Source of the DNA: Gammaproteobacteria bacterium UBA7376
GTDB taxonomy: Bacteria > Pseudomonadota > Gammaproteobacteria > Pseudomonadales > Azotimanducaceae
NCBI GenBank assembly: GCA_002470275.1
Contig: DKNY01000066.1
Location: 11,329-18,877 of the forward strand
Direction of reading: 5' to 3'
DNA: 7,549 nt
The notes under the pieces: generated by a model
What the model was told of the DNA's origin: nothing
The model's database searches: none
The model's input: only the letters and a program-made list of their open reading frames with translations
Position numbers and translations under genes: made by a program
Shown here: in pieces, positions 1 through 6,412 of the stretch
Layout: each line of letters starts with the position of its first letter
How positions within the stretch are numbered: position 1 is the first letter of the stretch

Positions 1-39
1 AAGCGAGCGCACAAAGCGAGCGCAAAAAACGAGCGGAAT
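1..39. repeat. Three 13-nt tandem units upstream of the alpha/beta hydrolase
   Basis: Units lie at 1-13, 14-26 and 27-39. The first two share AAGCGAGCGCA exactly and differ only in the last two or three bases. The third is degenerate (core AACGAGCGG). The period of 13 is not a multiple of three, so if this is coding DNA each copy would be read in a different frame. The array may continue left of the window. Two reading frames also enter from the left: one stops at TAA 37-39 and one at TGA 56-58, so the stretch may be the basic 3' tail of an upstream gene, not a control region. The repeat is visible directly; its role is unknown. Confidence 0.6.
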
Positions 40-42
40 AAA

Positions 43-48
43 AAGGAG
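43..48 (+). promoter_or_regulatory. Shine-Dalgarno AAGGAG for the hydrolase gene
   Basis: AAGGAG matches the consensus perfectly and lies 6 nt before TTG at 55. This decides the start: the reading frame stays open upstream to the window edge, but the ideal SD spacing favours TTG 55 as the real initiation codon. Confidence 0.8.
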
Positions 49-54
49 AGACCC

Positions 55-951
55 TTGAGCGAGAGCCTGCCGTTCTGGTTTACCCAGGCCCTGGAGACCG
101 AATCTGAGTCTGCTCAGGTGCGCGTTGGCGATACCGCTATCCACTATGTCACCTGGGGTCGCATTGGCAATCCAGGGGTCGTGTTAATTCACGGTAGCAA
201 CGCACACCTAGAATGGTGGCGCTTTTTGGCACCCTTCCTAGCAGATCGCTTCCGGGTGGCGGCGTTGGACCTCTCGGGCAATGGCGATAGCCAGTGGCGA
301 GAGAAATATACCGGTAAGGGCTTCGCCGATGAGGTCATGGCGGTTTGCGAGGCGGCCCAGCTTGGATCGCAGCCCATGATCGTCGGTCACAGTTTCGGCG
401 GCTTTGTGGCGCTAGAAACAGGCCACTACTACGGCGGCGAGCTGGGCGGCATTTTGTTTATGGACTTCACCGTCGCACCCCCAGAACAGGCCAATGAGTG
501 GGGACTGCGCGTGGCGCGTGAAGGCGTTCAGCCCAGGCGCAGGTTGCGAGTTTATCCAACTAAGGAAGAGGCCTTGGGGCGCTTCCGCCTGCTCCCCGAG
601 CAGCCTGGCGTGCACCCTGCCCTGCTCCAGCACATGGCAGAATATGGCCTAAGGGAGGCTCCCGGAGGCTGGACCTGGAAATTCGACCCTGGCCTATTTG
701 ACTACCTAGAAATGGGCACCGACCAACAGGACAAATTCCTAAACATTGACTGCCCGATGGCCCTGATGCTGGGGGAACGCAGCGAGGACGAGGCTGCCCT
801 GTTTGGCGATCACATGCTCACTCTCACTGATCACAGCCTGCCCGTGGTGACCATCCCAGGCACCTATCACCATCTCATGTTCGACCAACCCGTGGCCGTG
901 GCCATGGCGACCAAGATGCTGCTGCTGGAGTGGCGTCGGCAGCTCGCCTAG
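55..951 (+). CDS. Alpha/beta hydrolase (298 aa)
   Basis: This is a cytoplasmic-type alpha/beta hydrolase with no signal peptide or membrane segment. The oxyanion-hole motif is LIHGSNAH (44-51). The nucleophile elbow is GHSFGG (111-116), making Ser113 the catalytic serine. The catalytic histidine is in the C-terminal YHHLMFDQP block, probably His272. The acid is less certain: Asp245, in LGERSEDE after a late strand, is the best candidate. Roughly residues 140-220 form a cap region. Length is normal for single-domain family members. The fold covers esterases, C-C hydrolases, lactonases and haloalkane or epoxide hydrolases, so the substrate cannot be assigned. The start is TTG with a perfect SD at 43-48. 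Its stop overlaps that of the convergent GPH symporter. A TGA in another frame at 56-58 overlaps the start, so it could be translationally coupled to a gene left of the window. Confidence 0.93.
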   Translation: MSESLPFWFTQALETESESAQVRVGDTAIHYVTWGRIGNPGVVLIHGSNAHLEWWRFLAPFLADRFRVAALDLSGNGDSQWREKYTGKGFADEVMAVCEAAQLGSQPMIVGHSFGGFVALETGHYYGGELGGILFMDFTVAPPEQANEWGLRVAREGVQPRRRLRVYPTKEEALGRFRLLPEQPGVHPALLQHMAEYGLREAPGGWTWKFDPGLFDYLEMGTDQQDKFLNIDCPMALMLGERSEDEAALFGDHMLTLTDHSLPVVTIPGTYHHLMFDQPVAVAMATKMLLLEWRRQLA

Positions 952-2369
952 GCGCTAGCGGCTTCCTCGCCTGATTGAGCGCTCGCCAGTTGGCGTCGAA
1001 TATCGTCGTGGGTTTGAGCATCAAGACGATAAAGGCCTGCAATCACCAGGGCCAGGGCCATGAAGGCCATAGGCGCAAGGGACATCATGGCGTGGATCAT
1101 CTCTAGGGCTTGAAGACTCTGCTCTTGATTGGCTACATAGCCCGCTACCGCTAGCCCTGCGGCCACCCCGGCACCGCCCAGGGTCTTAGCGAGCTTCTGA
1201 AAAAAGCTGGCCATGGAATAAATCGCGCCATCTGCTCTCTTACCAAACCGCCACTGAGCGTATTCCACGGTATCCGGGATCATCGCCCAGCCGAGTACGG
1301 CGATGGGTGCCCCGCCAAAGGCCACCCAGGCACTCCAAAAGATGACCCAATACGGATCGCTGAACGGCGTGAGATAAAGACCCAGGCAGGCGCATATGGA
1401 GAGCAAGGCACCGGCCTGGATGGCTCTAGCCTTGCCCAGCCTGCTGGCGAGCCAGGGCACCCCGAGCAGGCCGACAAACATGGCCGCCAGAGTGAGACCA
1501 AAAAACCAGCTTAGAAGATCTGGTCTTCCCAGATTGTAGATAAAGTAGTACACGGCGATGCTCTGGCGCACGGTAAAACTGAGCATCCCGAGACAAAATA
1601 TTGAGATCACGACTAGTAAGGGTGGATTCAGAACTACGGCGCGAAGGCTGTCGGTGATACCCAATCGCTGTTTCGGCGGCGGATTAACAACTTCCTTGGT
1701 TGTCACAAAGGTGACCGCCAGCAGGATCGTCGCAATCACGCCGAAGCCGCCCATGATCGTTGCCATACTCTGGTGTTCGGAACCCACTTCACCGAGCAAC
1801 AGCGGCACCCCCACGGAAACCATGGCGGCCCCGGTTAAGGCGCCCCCCATACGCAGCGCCGAGAGATTGGTACGCTCATCGTGGTCATCGGTAAGCGACG
1901 CGGTAAGCATGGAATAAGGAATGGTCACCACCGTATAGAGGATGCCAAACAGGGTATAGGTGACGTAGGCCCAGATCACCCGTCCTGGTTCATCCAAATC
2001 CGGCACGTAAAAGGTCAGTACCGTAATGCCTGCGAGGGGCAGCGCCCCGAGCAACAGATAGGGACGCAAGCGACCCCAACGAGTGCGCGTGCGCTCCGCT
2101 AGGGCACCCATCAGGGGATCTGTTATCGCGTCCACGAAGCGAGCAAAGGCCAACACGCCCGCTGCGGCGGCTGCGCTGATGCCCAACGAGTCGGTATAGA
2201 AGTTGAGTAGAAAGGTCATCACCGAGATGAAGTAAAGATTGATGCCCAGGTCGCCCAGGGCATACCCCAAGCTAACACTCCGAGTGAGTGGCGGCGCCCC
2301 AACACCGACGCTCTTCCTCCCCGCTCTGCCGCTCCCCGCAGGGTCCTGATTGATATTCGGCTGACTCAT
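948..2369 (-). CDS. GPH-family (MelB/XylP-like) cation symporter, MFS fold (473 aa)
   Basis: This is an inner-membrane transporter with about 12 hydrophobic helices, of the glycoside-pentoside-hexuronide:cation symporter family, which couples Na+ or H+ to uptake of sugars and related molecules. Family marks: RFVDAITDPLMG (77-88) aligns with the MelB helix-II cation site, so Asp80 and Asp84 match MelB Asp55 and Asp59. It is followed by the RTRWGRLRPYL loop (95-105). The helix X-XI loop MIPDTVEYAQWRFGKRADG and FFQKLAK (389-395, Lys392 matching MelB Lys377) are also typical. Helix IV reads TVVTIPYSML, with Thr where MelB has Asp124, so the substrate and cation preference of MelB should not be assumed. 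The N-terminal 30 residues are polar and cytoplasmic. An ATG start follows the SD AGGGGG at 6-nt spacing. It is transcribed divergently from the SRPBCC-esterase pair, suggesting shared control. Many GPH members in marine bacteria have no known substrate. Confidence 0.93.
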   Translation of the reverse strand: MSQPNINQDPAGSGRAGRKSVGVGAPPLTRSVSLGYALGDLGINLYFISVMTFLLNFYTDSLGISAAAAAGVLAFARFVDAITDPLMGALAERTRTRWGRLRPYLLLGALPLAGITVLTFYVPDLDEPGRVIWAYVTYTLFGILYTVVTIPYSMLTASLTDDHDERTNLSALRMGGALTGAAMVSVGVPLLLGEVGSEHQSMATIMGGFGVIATILLAVTFVTTKEVVNPPPKQRLGITDSLRAVVLNPPLLVVISIFCLGMLSFTVRQSIAVYYFIYNLGRPDLLSWFFGLTLAAMFVGLLGVPWLASRLGKARAIQAGALLSICACLGLYLTPFSDPYWVIFWSAWVAFGGAPIAVLGWAMIPDTVEYAQWRFGKRADGAIYSMASFFQKLAKTLGGAGVAAGLAVAGYVANQEQSLQALEMIHAMMSLAPMAFMALALVIAGLYRLDAQTHDDIRRQLASAQSGEEAASA

Positions 2370-2483
2370 TCACTGCCCCCTACTGCTGCCAGGGTTCTAC
2401 CACATTCATATCCAGGAAACGATGTCTGCATGTCGCGGCGCCTCCGAGTATGATCCTGGGGACCTATCCGTTGAGATTTGCTC
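2370..2483. promoter_or_regulatory. Divergent intergenic region between the symporter and SRPBCC genes
   Basis: These 114 bp must hold the promoters for both divergent units unless they start inside a neighbour. On the plus strand TATGAT (2449-2454) is a 5/6 match to a -10 box and would give a leader of about 20 nt. No good -35 hexamer sits 16-18 bp upstream, so it would need an activator or is a chance match. A split inverted repeat, CCAGGA (2412-2417) and TCCTGG (2454-2459), brackets the region and overlaps the -10 candidate; it is too short to call an operator. No minus-strand promoter stood out. Confidence 0.35.
2376..2381 (-). promoter_or_regulatory. Shine-Dalgarno AGGGGG for the GPH symporter
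   Basis: Read on the minus strand, AGGGGG lies 6 nt before the ATG at 2369-2367. This supports that start over internal methionines. Confidence 0.6.
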
Positions 2484-2873
2484 ATGGCCATCAAAATCGA
2501 GGAATTCTTTCATTACGCTCCTGAGATAATTTGGGCCATCGTCGGCGACCCCGGGCGCGTTGACTGGGTCGCAGGCGTCGCCAGCGCCGAATTCGATGGT
2601 GAGGTTCGTCGTTTTAAGATGGTGGGCGCTGGAGAACTCGCAGAACGGATCGTCGAGCGCAATGAGGCGAACTACCGCCTGGCCTACTCGGTCGTCGAAT
2701 CTACCCCACCGCTCGCCGCCCACCTAGCGACCATTACGCTTGAGGCCAAGGATCAGGGCACGCGCCTTACTTGGACGACAGAGGTCACCCCAGAGGCAGT
2801 AGAACCCTTTATTCGCCAGGGGATGATGGCCTGCCTCGCCAAACTGAAAACCTTACTCTCGTCGGGTGAATAG
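2484..2873 (+). CDS. SRPBCC-fold small protein (polyketide cyclase/Bet v 1-like, 129 aa)
   Basis: This is a small soluble protein with the START/Bet v 1-like helix-grip fold. The residue pattern fits: an N-terminal strand ending in the helix APEIIWAIVGDPGRVDWVAGV (12-32), alternating strands around VRRFKMVGAGELAERIVERN, the YRLAYSVVESTPPLAAHLATI segment (64-84), the TRLTWTTEV strand (93-101), and a long C-terminal helix (104-126) that closes the hydrophobic cavity. Family members bind or transform small hydrophobic ligands, and no catalytic residue can be assigned here. I chose ATG 2484; a TTG two codons earlier (2478) is the alternative, and neither has a strong SD. It lies 78 bp before the esterase on the same strand and opposite the symporter, so it may handle the same ligand. 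That link is inference. Confidence 0.85.
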   Translation: MAIKIEEFFHYAPEIIWAIVGDPGRVDWVAGVASAEFDGEVRRFKMVGAGELAERIVERNEANYRLAYSVVESTPPLAAHLATITLEAKDQGTRLTWTTEVTPEAVEPFIRQGMMACLAKLKTLLSSGE

Positions 2874-2939
2874 ACCCCAATATCCTGGAATGTTTGCAAG
2901 CCTATTGCGCCTTAACTACGTTGCTACAGCGGGATTGCA

Positions 2940-2950
2940 GGGAGAAGGAG
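2940..2950 (+). promoter_or_regulatory. Purine-rich ribosome-binding site of the carboxylesterase gene
   Basis: GGGAG at 2940-2944 gives a normal spacing of 7 nt to ATG 2952. A second match, AAGGAG at 2945-2950, is only 1 nt away and too close to act for this start. The combination supports initiation at 2952. Confidence 0.6.
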
Positions 2951-2951
2951 C

Positions 2952-4766
2952 ATGCGTACTGGCATCTTGGGCGTCATTATTTTACTCGTGGTTATGGCCT
3001 ATTTTTTCTGGCCATCGGCGGGGGAAGAGGTTTTTGAACCTCAGGCTGATCCAGCCGCCTTAAGGAAAACGGCCAGCGGGATCGTCCAGGGCTATATAGG
3101 CCAAAAGGGTGCCCATATTTGGCAGGGGATTCCCTATGCACAGCCGCCCATCGGGCCCCTTCGATGGCGAGCCCCCTTACCCCTCTTGGCCCCCTCGTCC
3201 CAGCAAGAGGAAGTCCTACAAGCCCTCGCCCCGGGGAACGTGTGCCCTCAACTGCCTTCGCTCCTAACCCCGGAAGCGGACCCAACGAGCGTGGTTACGG
3301 GCAGCGAGGATTGCCTATACCTCAACATCTTTGCCCCACCTGACGCTGACAACCTGCCGGTAATGTATTGGCTGCACGGCGGCGGTAACAGTGTCGGCGA
3401 AGGCGGTAGCTATTCTGGCGCCAATCTGGCCCTAGTCCAAGATGTTGTTGTCGTGACCATAAACTATCGGTTGGGCGTTTTTGGCTGGTTCTCTCACCCG
3501 GCGTTAACCACAGGCGATCCCCGAGATGATTCAGGCAACTACGGAACCCTTGACGCCATCCAGGGCCTGGCCTGGGTAAGGGACAATATTGCAGCCTTTG
3601 GTGGCAATCCGGACAGCGTTACCGTGTTCGGCGAATCAGCGGGGGCCTACGACACGCTGGCCATGATGGCTTCGCCGCTGGCCGAGGGGCTCTTTCATCG
3701 CGCCATCGTGCAAAGCGGCGGCTTTGAAACAACCCCACTCCCGATAGCTCGCAGTAGCGTTGCCGATGGCGGACACCCACTCAGTTCTGCAGAGATCGTA
3801 AAAAAACTGCTGGTTCGTGATGGTCGCGCGGGGTCCGTTGAAGACGCGGGCCGCTATGCGGACGATATGAGTACGACGGCTATGCGCGACTACCTTTACA
3901 GTAAGGCACCAGAGGAGCTGTTCGCGCTCTTTGACGGCGGCGGATTTGGCATGGTCGATCTGCCCATGGTCCTGGGGGATGGCTTTGTGCTGCCTGACCT
4001 AAGTACCGAGGCCATATTTAGCGACCCGGAACGGCACAATATGGTACCGGTCATCCTGGGCACAAATCGCGATGAACCTTCATTGTTTATGACCAGAGAC
4101 CCTCGCTACGTGAAGACCTTTCTCGGTTTCTTTCCTCGCCTTAAAGATGAGGCCGCCTATCTACGAACCGTGAGGTACGGGGCGCTCGCCTGGAAGTACC
4201 GGGGGGTGGATAGCTTGGCGAACGCTATGCGGGCTGCCGGGAATAGGAACGTCTATGCTTATCGCTTCGACTGGGATGAGGAGCCTTCCCAGCTAGGCTT
4301 TGATCTCAGCGTGGCGCTGGGCGCTGCCCATGCCCTAGAAATTCCTTTCGTCTTCAATGATTTTGCGGGCGGCCTTGGCCTTGGCTACCTCTACCCATTT
4401 GATGATGCTCAACAGGCACTAGCCGATAGCATGAGCTCATACTGGACGGCATTTGCCTACCATGGCAGGCCAGGCCGCGGCCGAGACGGTAAGGAAGTGG
4501 CGTGGCTGGGCTGGAAGGACCGAGGCAAAACTTCACTCATTCTCGATAGTCTCAATGATCAGGGCATCTTTATGGATGACCAGGAAGTCACGCTAGCCTC
4601 TATGAAGGCGGAGCTGGCGGCCGATGATCAAATCCAGGATGAAATGGAACGCTGCACCCACTATGCGCGAATGTTCCGTGGGGAGCATTTTATCGACGCC
4701 GAATACCAAGCCCTGGGTGGGGGCTTTTGTGGGCAAATTGACCCCAAAAGCATATCCATGTTCTGA
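2952..4766 (+). CDS. Type-B carboxylesterase, exported or membrane-anchored (604 aa)
   Basis: This is a serine hydrolase of the carboxylesterase type-B/cholinesterase family, which cleaves carboxylic esters. Residues 5-20 form one hydrophobic segment after a short positive N-terminus, then PSAGEE, so it is either an uncleaved anchor or a signal peptide; the body would face the periplasm. Motifs in order: HIWQGIPYAQPPIGPLRW (55-72), the type-B signature EDCLYLNIF (119-127), oxyanion HGGG (142-145), the nucleophile elbow GESAG (227-231, Ser229), the acid Glu375 in TNRDE, and His460 in GAAHALEIPF. The triad is complete. Cys98 and Cys121 match the conserved first disulfide of cholinesterase relatives, consistent with export. 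After the usual core there is a tail (about 557-604) with Cys568 and Cys593, possibly a second disulfide. It probably follows the SRPBCC gene in one transcript. Natural substrate is unknown; para-nitrobenzyl esterase-like activity is typical of bacterial members. Confidence 0.95.
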   Translation: MRTGILGVIILLVVMAYFFWPSAGEEVFEPQADPAALRKTASGIVQGYIGQKGAHIWQGIPYAQPPIGPLRWRAPLPLLAPSSQQEEVLQALAPGNVCPQLPSLLTPEADPTSVVTGSEDCLYLNIFAPPDADNLPVMYWLHGGGNSVGEGGSYSGANLALVQDVVVVTINYRLGVFGWFSHPALTTGDPRDDSGNYGTLDAIQGLAWVRDNIAAFGGNPDSVTVFGESAGAYDTLAMMASPLAEGLFHRAIVQSGGFETTPLPIARSSVADGGHPLSSAEIVKKLLVRDGRAGSVEDAGRYADDMSTTAMRDYLYSKAPEELFALFDGGGFGMVDLPMVLGDGFVLPDLSTEAIFSDPERHNMVPVILGTNRDEPSLFMTRDPRYVKTFLGFFPRLKDEAAYLRTVRYGALAWKYRGVDSLANAMRAAGNRNVYAYRFDWDEEPSQLGFDLSVALGAAHALEIPFVFNDFAGGLGLGYLYPFDDAQQALADSMSSYWTAFAYHGRPGRGRDGKEVAWLGWKDRGKTSLILDSLNDQGIFMDDQEVTLASMKAELAADDQIQDEMERCTHYARMFRGEHFIDAEYQALGGGFCGQIDPKSISMF

Positions 4767-4801
4767 AACCGGCCGTCATGTCCCGGGGATGCCGACGCCA
4801 T
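4767..4801. other. 35-bp convergent gap between esterase and MFS permease
   Basis: The two genes end tail to tail. I see no GC-rich hairpin followed by a T tract on either strand here. The only inverted repeat, around CCCGGGG (4784-4790), has no room for a loop. Transcripts from both sides probably run into the opposing gene or stop by another mechanism. Confidence 0.5.
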
Positions 4802-6016
4802 CTAACCCACAGCCGCCGGGCTCGTTTGAGCATTCCCAGCCAGGGTTTCTTGCCCTGGTCTAGGGTTCTTGGGTATGAGCTGGGACGCCAAGAGGGATAG
4901 CAGCGCGAATCCAGCACCAATAAAAAACACCATGGATGGCGATACCATCCAAACAATGCCGAGGGCTGCCGGAATCACAATGGCCGCGATATGGCTGATG
5001 GTGAAAGAAACGCCCGCGCTGCTGGCCATGTCTGCTGGATCAGCGATTTTTTGGAAGTAGGTGCTGATGGCGATAGCCAGGGCAAAGAACATATGGTCAA
5101 CCACGTAGAGCACCGCGGCCAGAGTCGCGTTCTCAACCAGGCCATAGGCGGTGAAGACAAAGACCAACCCTATGTATTCCACCGTCAGCGCACGACGTTC
5201 GCCGATGCGATGAATGAGCGCACCAATACGCTCCGCAAACAGCCAGTTGAAGGCATAGTTGATCAGGAAAAGAAGCGTGACCTGAGAGGCGCTATAGCCG
5301 AATTTTTCAACCATCAGAAAGGCGGCAAAGACCACGAAAATTTGCCGTCGAGCCCCGGACAGAAAGGTCAGCAGGTAGTAGAGCCAATATCGCCTCCGCA
5401 GGATCAGCGTTTTATGCTGGGCTGTCTTGGAGGGGAAGTGCGGGAACGCAAGCCACATGACCACCGCCAGCACCAGGCAAATGCCACCGGAGATGGCGAA
5501 GTTCCAAACGTAGTCCAGCCCCAGTAGCTCTAGGGCAGACCAGAGCAAGGTGTAGACCACTAGGGAGGTAACCGCACCGACGGCAATCAGTCGGCCCAGC
5601 ACTTGTGGCGCCTCTTCTCGACTAAGCCACTGCAGACTAAGGGACTGCTTGAGGGTCTCGAAATAATGAAAGCCCGCGCTCATGACCACGGTGGTGAAGT
5701 ACAGCCCATATTCTGAGGGAAAGAAGCCGGTTAACGCTACGCCGAGCCCCAGCAGCGCTAGGGCAAAGACAGCAAAGGTCTGCTCCCGCAATACCAACAG
5801 GACAAAGACCACGGTAAAGGCCAGGAAACCCGGCACCTCGCGAAGGCTCTGCAGAATGCCAATCTCAATCCCGGTAAAAGCCGCTCGCTCGACCACAAAA
5901 TTATTCAGCAGTGCAGACCAGGCATTGAAGGCAATGGGCATGGCAACGGACATCAGGATCAATAGCGTAATCGGGTTTTGCCAGGGCTTTCGACTTTCAT
6001 TCTTACTAGGGTGCAT
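4802..6016 (-). CDS. MFS-type permease, 12 TM, unknown substrate (404 aa)
   Basis: This is an inner-membrane protein of about 12 hydrophobic helices in two halves, split by a basic central loop (HFPSKTAQHKTLILRRRY, 193-210). The size and two-half layout are those of a major facilitator superfamily transporter. Distinctive stretches are ILQSLREVPGFLAF (54-67), SGARRQIFVVFAAFLM (220-235), and DHMFFALAIAISTYFQKIAD (307-326). The last, with its Asp-His in a helix, is unusual. I do not see the classic motif A (GxLaDrxGrkr) after helix 2, so common drug-efflux or sugar-porter assignments are not supported. The ATG at 6016 follows AGGA at 6027-6024 with 7-nt spacing. It is separated from the HlyD gene by a terminator and converges on the esterase, so it is probably monocistronic. 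Its link to either neighbour is unproven. Confidence 0.88.
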   Translation of the reverse strand: MHPSKNESRKPWQNPITLLILMSVAMPIAFNAWSALLNNFVVERAAFTGIEIGILQSLREVPGFLAFTVVFVLLVLREQTFAVFALALLGLGVALTGFFPSEYGLYFTTVVMSAGFHYFETLKQSLSLQWLSREEAPQVLGRLIAVGAVTSLVVYTLLWSALELLGLDYVWNFAISGGICLVLAVVMWLAFPHFPSKTAQHKTLILRRRYWLYYLLTFLSGARRQIFVVFAAFLMVEKFGYSASQVTLLFLINYAFNWLFAERIGALIHRIGERRALTVEYIGLVFVFTAYGLVENATLAAVLYVVDHMFFALAIAISTYFQKIADPADMASSAGVSFTISHIAAIVIPAALGIVWMVSPSMVFFIGAGFALLSLLASQLIPKNPRPGQETLAGNAQTSPAAVG

Positions 6017-6023
6017 GGGCTAT

Positions 6024-6027
6024 TCCT
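6024..6027 (-). promoter_or_regulatory. Shine-Dalgarno AGGA for the MFS permease
   Basis: On the minus strand AGGA lies 7 nt before the ATG at 6016-6014, fixing the start. No convincing -35/-10 pair was seen in the minus-strand leader between here and the terminator at 6146, although a promoter is needed there. Confidence 0.55.
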
Positions 6028-6138
6028 GATTAGCGGGCATTACCGATAAAGCGGGGAGGATAACCCATTGCACCGACGCGAGCTAAGGTGGAGGCGCAAC
6101 CGGGAACCAGGCGAGAGGCCTATTGAATCAAGGGGGGG

Positions 6139-6165
6139 AAAAACGGGGCGGCCCGAAGGCCGCCC
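6139..6165 (-). terminator. Intrinsic terminator with UUCG tetraloop
   Basis: Read on the minus strand, GGGCGGCC (6165-6158), loop TTCG (6157-6154) and GGCCGCCC (6153-6146) form a perfect 8-bp GC stem. The loop is a UUCG tetraloop closed by a C-G pair, the most stable kind. It is followed by CG and five Ts, then a run of Cs. It sits about 245 bp beyond the HlyD stop and about 130 bp before the MFS permease, so it would end the secretion operon (or a separate small RNA) and insulate the permease. The T tract is short, but the stem is strong. On the plus strand no T tract follows. Confidence 0.8.
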
Positions 6166-6386
6166 TAGAGTCCACGCTAAATCACGCTTCTCTGAGCCAT
6201 CAATCACCTGTTGCGCCTCTGGGACTGCCACATACCGATGAGAGTAAAAGATGGGCAGGGGATCCGTCGGCAGGCACTGCTGAACTCAGCGGACGGCCCC
6301 ATTTGAGCCTGTTGGGCGCAAGAAGCAGAGCGGCAGCCGACGAAATGTACAAATTTCTGGACTATTGGCATTTTTACCCGATTGGA
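6166..6386. other. Unexplained intergenic stretch with small inverted repeats
   Basis: About 220 bp lie between the end of the HlyD gene and the terminator, with no gene I can defend. Structure seen: CCGTC (6264-6268) with GACGG (6292-6296) enclosing the hairpin GCTG-AACT-CAGC (6279-6290), and an AT-rich repeat GAAAT (6342-6346)/ATTTC (6353-6357). On the minus strand a 55-codon ATG frame runs from about 6372 to a TGA near 6205; it has no SD and unremarkable composition (MPIVQKFVHF start). The stretch could be a long 3' UTR, a small RNA ending at the UUCG terminator, or the remains of a lost gene. Confidence 0.35.
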
Positions 6387-6412
6387 GGCAGGAGAACCCG
6401 CTCTCCCGTGCC
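6387..6412 (-). other. Hairpin at the HlyD stop codon
   Basis: On the minus strand, GGCA, a CG bulge, GGAGA, loop GCGGGT, TCTCC and TGCC form a 9-bp stem. It begins on the last base of the TAG stop. No T tract follows, so it is not a standard intrinsic terminator. It could protect the 3' end or weaken readthrough. Confidence 0.45.

Noticed and set aside
1..39. CRISPR-like or iteron array
   Set aside because: The units are only 13 nt with no spacers, and three copies next to a hydrolase gene with no replication gene give no support for an origin.
2866..3063. Open frame of 65 codons on the plus strand overlapping the SRPBCC and esterase genes
   Set aside because: It overlaps the esterase start in another frame, where the esterase has clear family motifs; it is a shadow.
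4784..4790. CCCGGGG as a terminator stem between esterase and permease
   Set aside because: The repeat has no loop and no T tract follows on either strand.
4991..5527. Long plus-strand frame (178 codons) opposite the MFS permease
   Set aside because: It is antisense to a clear 12-TM gene, and the protein is polar and Gln/Gly-rich with no recognisable domain.
6040..6231. Open frame of 63 codons on the minus strand before the MFS permease
   Set aside because: It contains the whole terminator hairpin and T tract within its coding sequence and has no SD.
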